A stretch of 64,000 nucleotides of DNA. Source: Thermosphaera aggregans (GTDB lineage: Archaea; Thermoproteota; Thermoprotei_A; Sulfolobales; Desulfurococcaceae). The stretch is from contig NZ_CP063144.1 in NCBI RefSeq assembly GCF_014962245.1, positions 300,582 to 364,581 of the forward strand. Reading direction: 5' to 3'. The notes below the pieces were generated by a model that was given only the letters and a program-made list of their open reading frames with translations, was not told the origin of the DNA and did no database searches. The first letter of the stretch is position 1, and each line of letters starts with the position of its first letter. Both the position numbers and the translations under genes were made by a program. Below, piece by piece: positions 26,197 to 34,770 of this stretch.

Positions 26197-26952
26197 CTAC
26201 TCAACCCTCGGGGTTAGCCAGTAGATTATTGTCCCGCCTCCAGCTATCTCGTACTCAATCTTCATCGGCTTGTCATTATCGAAGTATATTGTGACCTGTT
26301 TAGCAGCCGAGATAGGCTTCAGGGTTGCCTGGAGCAGGTCGACAGAGTATTTAGCCTGAACCCTGGGGGATGTTGACGACAAGTATATCAGCGGGTTGCC
26401 CTCGCTGAAAACACCCTCATACTCCTTCTGCTGCTCACCTGTTTTAACAATAAGCTTCCCCTCCTGGACTGTGAAGACAGCGGTCTCGCCCACGGTTTTC
26501 AAATCGCCGAGCAGCTCCCTGTAGTCGTCGGAGGCTATTTTAACCGTGACGCCTAGCTCGATGTTTATCTCGGGGACAGGCTCAGGCGGCCTAGGCCTTG
26601 TCTCCAGGAGGAAGGTTCTTTCAAGACCGGTTTTCTTATCGCGGAATATGATTCTCAAAGCAGAATGCTCCTTATCCAGCTCCATCTCCATTACATCGTT
26701 CCTTGTACACCTTCTTATAATCCTGTTGAAATCCATTGAGGAGATCACGAAGAATTCTTCCCCGTCCACACTGTACTCGTCGAAGGCGATCCCGGGGATT
26801 TTGACAATGGTCATCATGGTTTTATCAGGGCTTAAAACCTTAACCTCAAGCGCGTCGGGGGTGGCGTAGAATGGTGCTTCATCAGTGATTTTAGCGATAG
26901 CCTGCGCGACATACTTCATTTTCGAAGCATTAGAGTAGACAGCCCTGAACAA
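26197..26952 (-). CDS. pcn: DNA polymerase sliding clamp (PCNA)
   Basis: Ring-forming processivity factor for replication polymerases and many repair enzymes. The 251-residue protein has the two-domain PCNA layout, with FRAVYSNASKMKYVAQAIAKI at the N-terminus region, the interdomain part FLLETRPRPPEPVPEI and the C-terminal PMKIEYEIAGGGTIIYWLTPRVE region. Crenarchaea carry several PCNA paralogues forming heterotrimers, so this may be one of a set. TTG 26952 is preferred because GAGAGGTG lies five bases upstream; the frame itself is open to 26970. Confidence 0.92.
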   Translation of the reverse strand: MFRAVYSNASKMKYVAQAIAKITDEAPFYATPDALEVKVLSPDKTMMTIVKIPGIAFDEYSVDGEEFFVISSMDFNRIIRRCTRNDVMEMELDKEHSALRIIFRDKKTGLERTFLLETRPRPPEPVPEINIELGVTVKIASDDYRELLGDLKTVGETAVFTVQEGKLIVKTGEQQKEYEGVFSEGNPLIYLSSTSPRVQAKYSVDLLQATLKPISAAKQVTIYFDNDKPMKIEYEIAGGGTIIYWLTPRVE

Positions 26953-27032
26953 GCAGACACCTCTCAGCAATTATTTCTAAGGTAACCTATAGTTATAACC
27001 CTTTCACTACTTTAAACCTAAGTGTGGGATTC

Positions 27033-27413
27033 ATGAAAGAGGTTAAGGTAGTCATAGACATAGCTAGGAGCGCGAGGGTAACGCTCAGCAGGGATGACGC
27101 GTTAAGGCTTCTAACAGCTATCAAGGATGTGAAGGGCTCGACAAGGGATTTAAGCGAGGCGTACAGGATTGTCGCAAGCTTCGAGGAATACTACAGCTAC
27201 TCCAGGAGAAGGTTCGAGGACTACATATTCGTCCCTAAGGATCCGAGGGAATCCCTTGAGGGAAGGACGGTTATCCAAAAGCTTAGACTGCTGAGGAATG
27301 GGGGAGACAGTGTTGAAATAGTTTTCGACAGAAGGGTGGAGCTAAACACTATTATTGAGGCGTTGAAAACAATTGGTTTCGAGAAAGTGGATGTTACTTC
27401 CCAGTCTTTCTAG
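27033..27413 (+). CDS. Conserved-looking hypothetical protein
   Basis: A soluble alpha/beta protein of 126 residues that I do not recognise. It has an N-terminal strand (EVKVVIDIA), a helical middle (ALRLLTAIKDVKG, SEAYRIVASFEEYYSYSRRRF) and a C-terminal strand-helix-strand unit. GTG 27024 is an alternative start. It converges on rpo13 with a 20-base overlap, and lies divergent from pcn, so information-processing functions surround it. Confidence 0.7.
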   Translation: MKEVKVVIDIARSARVTLSRDDALRLLTAIKDVKGSTRDLSEAYRIVASFEEYYSYSRRRFEDYIFVPKDPRESLEGRTVIQKLRLLRNGGDSVEIVFDRRVELNTIIEALKTIGFEKVDVTSQSF

Positions 27414-27726
27414 CCTTCCGCTTCTTACCGCTTCTCCCCTTCCTCCTGGACTTTGACTTCTCCTTAGTGGTTGAAGCCTTCTTCCTCCCGCCCCGCGGAG
27501 CGCGGGGGGCAGGTTTTAAAACGGCTCTTGAAGAAGCGGTCTCCTTCAACTCGTCAATGCTTGCCTCTCCCGAAAGCACTCTACGCCACATCTTACTGAT
27601 GTTGAGCATTTGCTTAAGCAGCTCAACCTTTATCTCAACAACCTCCTTCTCCTCCCCTTCCTCTACAGCTTCAGCCTCCACCTCCTCTGCTTCGAAAACC
27701 TCTCCCTCTTCCTCCTCTAAAAGCAT
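27394..27726 (-). CDS. rpo13: RNA polymerase subunit Rpo13
   Basis: A 110-residue protein with a Glu-rich N-terminus, a short helical core and a very basic tail (KSKSRRKGRSGKKRKARK). The core VELLKQMLNISKMWRRVL, followed by SGEASIDELKE, matches by eye the Rpo13 core of Sulfolobus (ELLMRNTEIWDNLLNGKISVDEAK), a helix-turn-helix that sits in the RNA polymerase cleft with the basic tail reaching downstream DNA. Rpo13 is known only from some Crenarchaeota. ATG 27726 is preferred; the frame is open to 27774. Confidence 0.75.
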   Translation of the reverse strand: MLLEEEEGEVFEAEEVEAEAVEEGEEKEVVEIKVELLKQMLNISKMWRRVLSGEASIDELKETASSRAVLKPAPRAPRGGRKKASTTKEKSKSRRKGRSGKKRKARKTGK

Positions 27727-27795
27727 CCCAACCACCCACAGCTGGCTAGGGGTTGATATATGGGTTTTTGGCAATAAATACCTTGTTTAACCCTT

Positions 27796-28092
27796 CTACT
27801 CCTCAATCTCCACCGCGCACTCATCAACAGGTTCCCAGCTTTTCAACAAGGGTGCTCCTAACTTCTCGCATCCCAAAGCCCTTCGGGCCCCGTGGCTGAA
27901 TAGTTTCGAGCAGTCAAGGCTTTCACGTTTCAACCCGTTGCAGAGTTCTCCACCAAACACCTAATCATCTCAGCGGACCTTGCTCACACCCCTATGCTGC
28001 AACACGTCCAACATCTCGCAGGCTATCCCGCACCATGCAGAGTAGTCTCTGAAAACGATGGGTAAGCATTCAGCTACAACTGTTTCATCCAC
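27796..28092 (-). pseudogene. Small gene split by two in-frame stop codons
   Basis: Two coding-like segments share one frame. Upstream, 28092-27970 encodes about 40 residues (GTG GAT GAA...), including FRDYSAWCGIACEMLDVLQ, and ends in TGA. Then GAT GAT TAG, and from GTG 27960 to TAG 27796 a 54-residue segment including FGGELCNGLKRESLDCSKLF. Both are Cys-rich and look like halves of one protein of about 95 residues, although two separate small proteins cannot be excluded. Family not recognised. The upstream 28093-28189 stretch is the promoter region of the next gene. Confidence 0.5.
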
Positions 28093-28189
28093 AGAGATAC
28101 TAAAGCGTTATGGCTTGTCTAAAATTCGCTCTTAAAGACTTAAATGCTTTCAATCCGTATTTGTATTGAGCTGGTTGTTGGGGAGCAGT

Positions 28190-29656
28190 ATGAGGAGGCT
28201 GTTTCCCGGCTTAGTATTCTTACTGTTCATGTTGTTCTTGATAATGCCTCACTGGCAGCCTGTGTCTGCACTGGAGATTCAGGGATGCCAGGACATACGG
28301 AGTAGTGGTGTGTACGTGCTCACAGGCAACATCTACGGGCTACAATCCGGGAAAGACTACTGCATCGGTATCTTCGCAAACGAGGTCATACTTGATGGGA
28401 ACGGGTTCAGCATAGAGGGTCTTGGAATCGGGCAGAGAGCACAGGGAGTAAGGGTTATGAATGCATACAACGTAACCATAAGAAATCTAAAGATAAGCAA
28501 ATACAATTATGGAATCTACCTGGTTGATGTAGCTGAAAGCAAAATAGTGAATAACGTAATATCACTAAATGACAACGGCATCTACCTGCGTGGTTCACAC
28601 CATAACGAAATAACAAGTAACAATATAACATCTAATGACGTCGGCATCTACCTGGATTCTTCAAGCTATAATGAAATATCCGGTAACACTATCTCATTAA
28701 ACACCGTGTTTGGCATCCGCCTCGGCGATTCATACATTAACACCATAATCGGTAACACTATCTCGTTAAATAACGGCGACGGTATCCACCTGCGGGATTC
28801 AGGCAATAACACGATAATAGGCAACACTATAGAATCAAATGATGTGGACGGTATCCACCTGGATTCTTCACACTATAATGAGATATCAAGCAATACTGTA
28901 TCATCTAATGGCGAAGACGGCATCGAGCTGGCGGGTTCAAGCAATAACAAGGGAGTAGGAAACACTATATTATTGAACCAATACGGCATTTCCATCGGTT
29001 CCTCAAGCTTTAATGAAATATCCGGTAACACTATATCGTCAAACAGTGTGTACGGTATCCGCCTAAGTAATTCATACAAAATCACAATAGTGAACAATAC
29101 TATATCGTTAAACACTTTTGACGGCATTTACCTGTATTCTTCACACTATAATGAGATATCGGGTAATACTATATCGTCTAATGGTGATGATGGCATCGAG
29201 CTGGTAGCTTCAAACAAAACCATAATAGTAAACAACACTATCTCGTTAAACACCTTTAGCGGCATATACGTGCGTTCCTCGTCAGGATACAACATGATAT
29301 TCAACAATATTCTCAATAATTCAATAAACGTAGTTCTTGAGGATGCGGGCAGGAATTATTGGAATACAACTAGGGTTGCTGAGAGGAATATTGTTGGAGG
29401 CAACTATCTCGGCGGAAACTACTGGGGCAACCCGTACGGGACAGGGTTCAGCGATACTTGCAAAGATGGCGATAGTGATGGAGTATGCGACAGCCCGTTC
29501 CAGATTGATGAAAACAATGCTGACTGGTTGCCTCTAGCTAACCCGCCAATGCCTACCACAGGCCCCGGTCTCGAGATGATTCTCGCAATGATCACTGTAC
29601 TCGGAATTATTGGAGTGGTTGCAACAGCTTCACTAACCAGGAGGAAGAAGACTTAA
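28190..29656 (+). CDS. NosD-like right-handed beta-helix surface protein
   Basis: A 488-residue exported protein. The N-terminal signal peptide (MRRLFPGLVFLLFMLFLIM) is followed by about fourteen Asn/Gly/Ile-rich repeats of 22-24 residues (patterns such as NNGIYLRGSHHNEITSN and GNTISLN), which form the rungs of a parallel beta-helix. A region DGDSDGVCDSPFQIDENN, typical of NosD/PbH1 proteins, precedes a C-terminal membrane helix (MILAMITVLGIIGVVATA) and the basic end RRKKT. It is probably anchored on the cell surface and may bind or cleave polysaccharide. TTG 28166 is an in-frame start before the preferred ATG 28190. Confidence 0.85.
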   Translation: MRRLFPGLVFLLFMLFLIMPHWQPVSALEIQGCQDIRSSGVYVLTGNIYGLQSGKDYCIGIFANEVILDGNGFSIEGLGIGQRAQGVRVMNAYNVTIRNLKISKYNYGIYLVDVAESKIVNNVISLNDNGIYLRGSHHNEITSNNITSNDVGIYLDSSSYNEISGNTISLNTVFGIRLGDSYINTIIGNTISLNNGDGIHLRDSGNNTIIGNTIESNDVDGIHLDSSHYNEISSNTVSSNGEDGIELAGSSNNKGVGNTILLNQYGISIGSSSFNEISGNTISSNSVYGIRLSNSYKITIVNNTISLNTFDGIYLYSSHYNEISGNTISSNGDDGIELVASNKTIIVNNTISLNTFSGIYVRSSSGYNMIFNNILNNSINVVLEDAGRNYWNTTRVAERNIVGGNYLGGNYWGNPYGTGFSDTCKDGDSDGVCDSPFQIDENNADWLPLANPPMPTTGPGLEMILAMITVLGIIGVVATASLTRRKKT

Positions 29657-29999
29657 TTTTTCGCGAAACTTTTTCTTACAAAATCTTCATGGGCTTGTTT
29701 AGTGCGAATATTCTCTAAAATGGTTTCGAAGTCTTACTTTTTTCAATCCGGACCCGTGGCTTCAAATAACTAGTGTAAAATTAAGTGTTAATTCAAAATA
29801 GTGAGCACTGGGTTCAGGGACTGCGTATCCAATGGATTATTGAAATCATGGAAAGGGGCTCGCTTTTTCAAGGGCCGGGCGAGAGATTAAAACAGGATCT
29901 CGCTTAGCTCACCACCCTGATGCAGCTCCCCGGAGCAGAGATGGAAGAATAGTCTGCGTATTTGAATCGAAAACCCGTTACAGATGATTACGATTTGTT
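29657..29999. other. Intergenic region without a supported gene
   Basis: No reading frame with coding character is seen on either strand between the beta-helix gene and the convergent ATPase gene. A short inverted repeat GCGAGA/TCTCGC lies near 29879-29905. Otherwise nothing is recognised. Confidence 0.5.
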
Positions 30000-31802
30000 T
30001 TATCTATGGGTTGATACGGGGTTTTTGGCGATAAATACCTTGTTCAAACCTGCAATATCGACCAGGTATTCCATGGTTTTCAGGTTCATCAGGGCTGTTG
30101 AAACAGCCATTTCCTTATCGCTTGTTGAAACACCTGCTACCGATTTAACAGCGTACTCAAGGCTCTCGGGCTCGTTAATGTTGAAGAATATTTTCAACCC
30201 AGCGTTGCTGAGCAGTATTCTCGGAATGCTTTTAACATCCTGAGAAATGACCACTAGGGATATCCCGAACTTCCTGCTCTCGGAAAAAAGCCTTGACAAT
30301 ATCCTGTCGCCAACCCCGCCCGGGAGAACAGCCCTGACCTCGTCGACAACTATAACCAGGTCCCCCAGCCTCCTGCCGTACATGGCTGAAAGTATTGAGT
30401 AGAGGAGGGTTTCAACAAGGATTGCCCGGGAGAAGTCGCTGGCCACATTGTTAAGTCTGAGTATAACCGGCTTGTCTAGTAGCGAGGCAAGCGGCACAGG
30501 AGACTGTTTCGGGAAGTAGCGTGCAAGCATTTTCACGTAGGGGCATATCCGTGCAAACTCTTCTGGAGGATCTAAGTGTTCAGCACAGGCTTTCTCAAGA
30601 TCCTGCAGGCTGGGGGGTGGCAAACCCCATGTCGAGGGATCGTTGACATCGATACCCTTCTCCAAATACGCTTTAACCAGGAGCTCCTCCAGTGCAATCC
30701 TTTGAAGCGGTCCAAGACCGAACAGGGTTGCAAGGGTTTGGGAAAACTCCTTAGACTTCTCCAAGGGGCTTAAGCCCCCGAGCTCGAGAGGGTTTAGGAA
30801 GATTTCTGATGCGTCCACAATCCTGGCTTCAGCAAGCCCTGCGTCCTCGGGCTTGTACTCTCCGTGCGGGTCTATGATCAGGACTGTTTTCCCCATTCTT
30901 GAAAACTCCCTTGACAGCTTTCTAGCAAGGAGGGACTTACCTGTCCCCGAGGCCCCTGCGATCACTACATGAGTGTTGATCATGGATTGAAGAGGCAGGT
31001 TGATATCGCCCCGAACCCTTCTCCAATACCAGCAAGGCTGGTTGCGGCTCACCCAGTTCTGGGGGAAACCCTTGTATTCGTCAACCGGGAGGCCGTGTTC
31101 AAGCTGTGCTAGAGCTCTTCCAAGGTTCAGGGACATTGCGGAGGGCTTACTGCCTGCTAACACGACCTCTTCTCCACCAGCTTGGTGAGAAGCCTCAAGC
31201 ACGAGAGGTATCAGTGCTAGAGTGCTCAGCCCGGATGCCAAGCCTAGTTCAACAGTCCTCCGAGGAGAATACTCGGTTAAAAGCAGTGAGAACCCTGTAA
31301 CCATGGAGAAGGGTAGGCATGCAATAATCATCAGAGGCGTGACCGATGCTCCGAGAATATAATACACCACAGCAACCAGCGAGAGGGAGACGGATGCTGA
31401 GCTAAGAAATAAGGGCGCCAACCCAGCCGAACCGTGGCGCCGCACCCCCTTGATCAAGGCGAGCAGGCTCCTAAAATCCTCAGCTTCTCTTCGCAGGCTT
31501 AAAACCACTAGCCTCTTAGACCATGAGAAGTAGAGAATAGCTATTGACAAGGGGATCGCGTAGAAGAGTTCCAGGGGAGTTTTAAAACCATCATATGTTA
31601 ACAGGGAAAGTAAAAAAGTGTTCAGGACGGTTGCGTAAACCCTCCTGGACGCTAGAAGAAGGATGGTGAAGTATGTTGCTAAGACAAGTATTCTCGCCAG
31701 GGAAGCGTAGAAGCGGAGAGGGTTGGCGGTGCTTGCGAGCTCAAGAATAATAGGGAACAAGGTGTTGGCGAGTATTAGAGCGTATGCAAGCCTCGTGTTC
31801 AA
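30000..31802 (-). CDS. Membrane-anchored FtsK/HerA-type ATPase
   Basis: A 600-residue protein. The first 230 residues contain about six hydrophobic segments (for example LVLATYFTILLLAS and SVSLSLVAVVYYIL). The cytoplasmic part has Walker A IAGASGTGKSLLAR (about residue 285), IDPHGEYK, Walker B LVIVVDEVRAVLP and the sensor region SRKFGISLVVISQD, which places it in the HerA/FtsK/VirD4 group. Membrane anchoring plus this motor resembles DNA-translocation coupling proteins. It lies next to decayed mobile-element DNA. Role unknown: conjugation-like coupling protein, chromosome pump or pilus-linked motor are all possible. Confidence 0.8.
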   Translation of the reverse strand: MNTRLAYALILANTLFPIILELASTANPLRFYASLARILVLATYFTILLLASRRVYATVLNTFLLSLLTYDGFKTPLELFYAIPLSIAILYFSWSKRLVVLSLRREAEDFRSLLALIKGVRRHGSAGLAPLFLSSASVSLSLVAVVYYILGASVTPLMIIACLPFSMVTGFSLLLTEYSPRRTVELGLASGLSTLALIPLVLEASHQAGGEEVVLAGSKPSAMSLNLGRALAQLEHGLPVDEYKGFPQNWVSRNQPCWYWRRVRGDINLPLQSMINTHVVIAGASGTGKSLLARKLSREFSRMGKTVLIIDPHGEYKPEDAGLAEARIVDASEIFLNPLELGGLSPLEKSKEFSQTLATLFGLGPLQRIALEELLVKAYLEKGIDVNDPSTWGLPPPSLQDLEKACAEHLDPPEEFARICPYVKMLARYFPKQSPVPLASLLDKPVILRLNNVASDFSRAILVETLLYSILSAMYGRRLGDLVIVVDEVRAVLPGGVGDRILSRLFSESRKFGISLVVISQDVKSIPRILLSNAGLKIFFNINEPESLEYAVKSVAGVSTSDKEMAVSTALMNLKTMEYLVDIAGLNKVFIAKNPVSTHR

Positions 31803-31933
31803 AGCCTAATCCCTTTCAACCCTTGAATCACGTGCACAACCGTTCTGTTTAAAACATTGTAATTGTTCAGGATAATATATGCTTGGGATTGATAACTTTT
31901 ATCCATCCTTCTAGTTTTAATGAGTGATAAGGT

Positions 31934-32304
31934 ATGGGAGCGAATGATCAGTGTGATGTGGAGAGCATTCTCAACTATGCTAAGAAGTATGCTTTTGTGA
32001 GTTTTAAGCACAAGGGCTGCAGGATTTTTAGGGTAAGGAAGTACATTGATGTGGTGCCAGTCAAGATCAAGGTGTATGAGGATACTTAAGGCGGTATTAG
32101 AAGGTTCGTAATAACCTTCGTGTCTAATGAGTGGAAAGAACCCAAGACCGCAGGCCCCGCCACCTTCCCTGAGGTACTCGCGTGGTTGAAGAAGAAAGGA
32201 GTGGTATTATCTAAGAAGCGAAGAACTTAAGATGTGGTAGCAGCCGTTATAGAGGGCTTCATTGAGAGGGGACGGGTGGAAATCGACTACACCACCGAAG
32301 GTTA
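31934..32304 (+). pseudogene. Disrupted gene of unknown family
   Basis: ATG 31934 opens a 51-codon frame (containing ILNYAKKYAFVSFKHKG) that ends in TAA 32087-32089. The same frame continues with strong coding character (RFVITFVSNEWKEPKTAG, PATFPEVLAWLKKKGVV) to TAG 32237-32239. Coding character then moves to the neighbouring frame (DVVAAVIEGFIERGRVEIDY) up to TAA 32302-32304. One stop and one frameshift therefore break a gene of about 120 codons. The intact first 51 codons may still be translated. I do not recognise the protein. Confidence 0.55.
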
Positions 32305-32419
32305 ACCATGCTGTGATCGCTTCCTTAAAGCAAGACCTCTAGTGATTGCATGACGAATTTATGGTGATAGAGTTTTTAGTATAAGTGTTTCCTCGGTGCG
32401 TGATTCTCTCTTTCATCGG

Positions 32420-32905
32420 TCAGATCTTAGTTATAGATCCAGCGTATTCGTACAGGCCGGCCTCGTTATCGATGATTCCTCAGAGCTCGAAACCCTCGAG
32501 TAGTTAAGATTCGCAACGTACTCATGGGTGCTGGACCCGAGATAACACTTCTTGATTCTCCTCTAGGTAATACCTGAAGGGTTTGTAGTCGCCGTGACCC
32601 AGCAGGCTCCTAAGCACCTTAAGGTTTTGATCTTGGAGAGCTGTCAGGCGTAGGAGTGCCTTATGTTATCTGGACTCGTTTTCTTTTTTAGATAACGCTC
32701 TATGAAGGCATATATCACGTTCCATACCTGTCTGTTGATTAATGTGAATAGGCGCGGACTCTCCACCCTCTTCAAGTAGCGCCTCACGATCTCCCAGAAT
32801 ACTAATTAGAACACCAGCTGGATACTTCGTTTTTCAATTTGAGCATGCGTCAATACTTCGTGGGGTATTAGTAATAGGAAGCCTATAGAAACTTGAAACC
32901 ATGCA
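32420..32905 (-). pseudogene. Decayed tyrosine recombinase (integrase) C-terminal part
   Basis: Read on the minus strand, several pieces fit an archaeal tyrosine recombinase although stops and frameshifts separate them: FWEIVRRYLKRVESPRLFTL around 32750-32800, then SPDNIRHSYA (the Arg-His box, about 32650-32680) ending in TGA, then in another frame LQDQNLKVLRSLLGHGDYKP with RYYLE (the LGH box, about 32560-32630), and a possible tail IIDNEAGLYEYAG ending near 32420. The spacing between the RHxxA and LGH boxes is right for the family. The surrounding 32305-33164 holds no intact gene, and fragments further upstream are too broken to name. Confidence 0.6.
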
Positions 32906-33164
32906 GTAGGAAAACGCCTAAGTTCACCCTCTTCGAATGCTTTAGAACCTTTTCAAAAGCTTGTTGAACAATCCCACTACTTCAACACGTATACTCCCAT
33001 GAAGTTCCGTCATGTACGTGGCGGCATCCGCGACTCACATATGTGTAAAAGGGTTTTCAACCTTTATCAGCACGAGGAAGACATTAAGTACGTGAAAACA
33101 CCCCGCACCGACTCTAATAGTCCGCTGATGAAAGCTAATACTTCTCCTAGTGGCCCGTCCACAC

Positions 33165-33974
33165 CTATGTAACTGACTTGATAATATATGCTACTATGTC
33201 TCCAAACGATCCACTGGCATCCTCGTAATATTCTCCTCTCAAGACTTCTACTCTGTAGAGAGTAATTGTTTTAATTCCTCCTTCATCACTCCACCAGTCA
33301 TCATATTTTTCGAGAACATATTTTACGGGGCCAACGTCTACGAACTTGCCTGCAGGGTCTAATATTCCGACATATCCTCCCTTCATTGGCACTATTACGG
33401 CGACGTGCCCGCTCTTGAAGTTTTTAAAATCTATATCGGCTAGCCAGATGCGATATTCTTTCCCAAGATAGTAAATATCATAGTATTTCATCATTGCGTA
33501 TAACAGTAGGGCCATGTCTTCACAATCGCCCTGCCCACGGCGCAGTGTAAAAGAGGGTGGCTGAACATAATTTTGTCTATAGACAAAGTAGCACTCCGAG
33601 CTCTTTTCACATACTGGAACGGGGATTTCCGGGTCGTAAGCGTACTTAATATTTGAGACAACCCATTCGTAGAGCCTCTCATAGGACTCCCAACCACTAT
33701 AGGTTGAAACACCTGCCACTTCTACATACTGCTTCGTGGCTTGGACTTCCTCAAGTGTTAAAAACCTCTGCAGTGCTCTATCGAAGCTGGTGTAGTCTTC
33801 ATATGTCTGTGTAATATCATATAGAGTTTTTTGCAGCTTGTTGTTCTCACTCCACAACGATATCTCTCCCATGAGGAAGATAAAGGAGATAAACAATATT
33901 GCCACAATACATTCACGGGTAGTCTTCACGCAGGCTTGATTCTCCAAGCATCCCCCCTGACCATTAGTAATCAC
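33165..33974 (-). CDS. Transglutaminase-like membrane-anchored protein
   Basis: A 269-residue protein with an N-terminal membrane segment (IVAILFISFIFLMG) and an extracellular transglutaminase/papain-like domain. The catalytic triad is readable as Cys in GQGDCEDMA, His in SGHVAVIV and Asp in GILDPAG. It may be a protease or cross-linking enzyme acting at the cell surface. The start codon GTG 33974 has no clear ribosome site. A shorter paralogue lies 30 bases upstream on the same strand. Confidence 0.75.
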   Translation of the reverse strand: MITNGQGGCLENQACVKTTRECIVAILFISFIFLMGEISLWSENNKLQKTLYDITQTYEDYTSFDRALQRFLTLEEVQATKQYVEVAGVSTYSGWESYERLYEWVVSNIKYAYDPEIPVPVCEKSSECYFVYRQNYVQPPSFTLRRGQGDCEDMALLLYAMMKYYDIYYLGKEYRIWLADIDFKNFKSGHVAVIVPMKGGYVGILDPAGKFVDVGPVKYVLEKYDDWWSDEGGIKTITLYRVEVLRGEYYEDASGSFGDIVAYIIKSVT

Positions 33975-34004
33975 TTTTTCGATAAAAAGTGATTCACACC
34001 AGGC

Positions 34005-34574
34005 TTAGTAGTTCGCTTCGATGAAAGCTATTATGTTTTCCAGCAAGTCCCCAACGTCTATTCTAATGTTTCCGTTCAGGTCTACATAGAAGAGCCTGGC
34101 CGTTTTTATCCCGCCGTGTTCTTCCCGTTCCTCACTGTACCGTGTAAACGATTCCCTAGGTGTGCCTTTGAGCATGACCCTGCCGGCCGGATCTAGAATG
34201 CCGATGTATTTGTTTCCCAAGAGGACTACGACCGCTATGTGCCCGGAGTTGTCGCTCCAAAACGACCCGTCCAGGAGCCAGGCAACGCTGACTTCTCCGC
34301 TGTAGTGGATGTCGTAGTGTCTTATTATAGCGTAGAGGGTGGTCATGCCCTTACAATCTCTACCCAGTGCAGAAGCGTGAAAGAAGGTGATTGGTAGTAC
34401 TTCCGCGTCACGCACCTGGGAACGAGGGTACAGGATCGTGCACGTAGTCGAATATAGCGTTGTGCGTGAAGCCCAGTCCATCGGCATGTCAAATTTCGCT
34501 AAAATGTATTTCAACCCGCTTACTGTTAACATGCACTTCCCGCTGTAATCTACCGCACTCGTCCCTGCCTTCAT
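34005..34574 (-). CDS. Shorter transglutaminase-like paralogue, probably truncated
   Basis: This 189-residue frame resembles the C-terminal two-thirds of the gene at 33165-33974: GRDCKGMTTLYAIIRHYDI, SGHIAVVV and YIGILDPAGR align with the corresponding segments, and the Cys, His and Asp are kept. No signal peptide or membrane anchor is present. The frame is open upstream of ATG 34574 for about 20 coding-like codons (including LEHYVKCINLFAG) without a start, which suggests a lost N-terminus. It may be a decaying duplicate. Confidence 0.6.
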   Translation of the reverse strand: MKAGTSAVDYSGKCMLTVSGLKYILAKFDMPMDWASRTTLYSTTCTILYPRSQVRDAEVLPITFFHASALGRDCKGMTTLYAIIRHYDIHYSGEVSVAWLLDGSFWSDNSGHIAVVVLLGNKYIGILDPAGRVMLKGTPRESFTRYSEEREEHGGIKTARLFYVDLNGNIRIDVGDLLENIIAFIEANY

Positions 34575-34640
34575 CAGCGGATGACCAGCGAAGAGGTTAA
34601 TGCACTTTACGTAGTGCTCCAGGTGGAGGGATTCGCAATT

Positions 34641-34664
34641 CTTTTAGTCTTTTCTAATTGCTTC
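34641..34664 (-). repeat. Solitary copy of the CRISPR-like repeat
   Basis: On the minus strand this segment begins GAAGCAATTAGAAAAGACT and ends AAAAG. It agrees with repeat 1 of the array at 6323-6464 in 21 of 24 positions. No second copy is found at a 59-base distance. It lies just upstream of the truncated transglutaminase-like frame. Confidence 0.5.
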
Positions 34665-34770
34665 TACTTGTTGTTCTGTCGCTGTGGGTTTAAGAGCTTC
34701 GCTATGGGTTTTCCCGAAAAACCGAGGTTTCCGCTAATAGCATGGTTTAGGGGGAACCCTAATGCATCCG

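Noticed and set aside
28144-28167. CTTTCAATCC segment resembling a reversed CRISPR repeat end
   Set aside because: Only the terminal nine bases (GATTGAAAG on the minus strand) match well; overall agreement with the array repeat is about 14 of 24 and there is no periodic partner.
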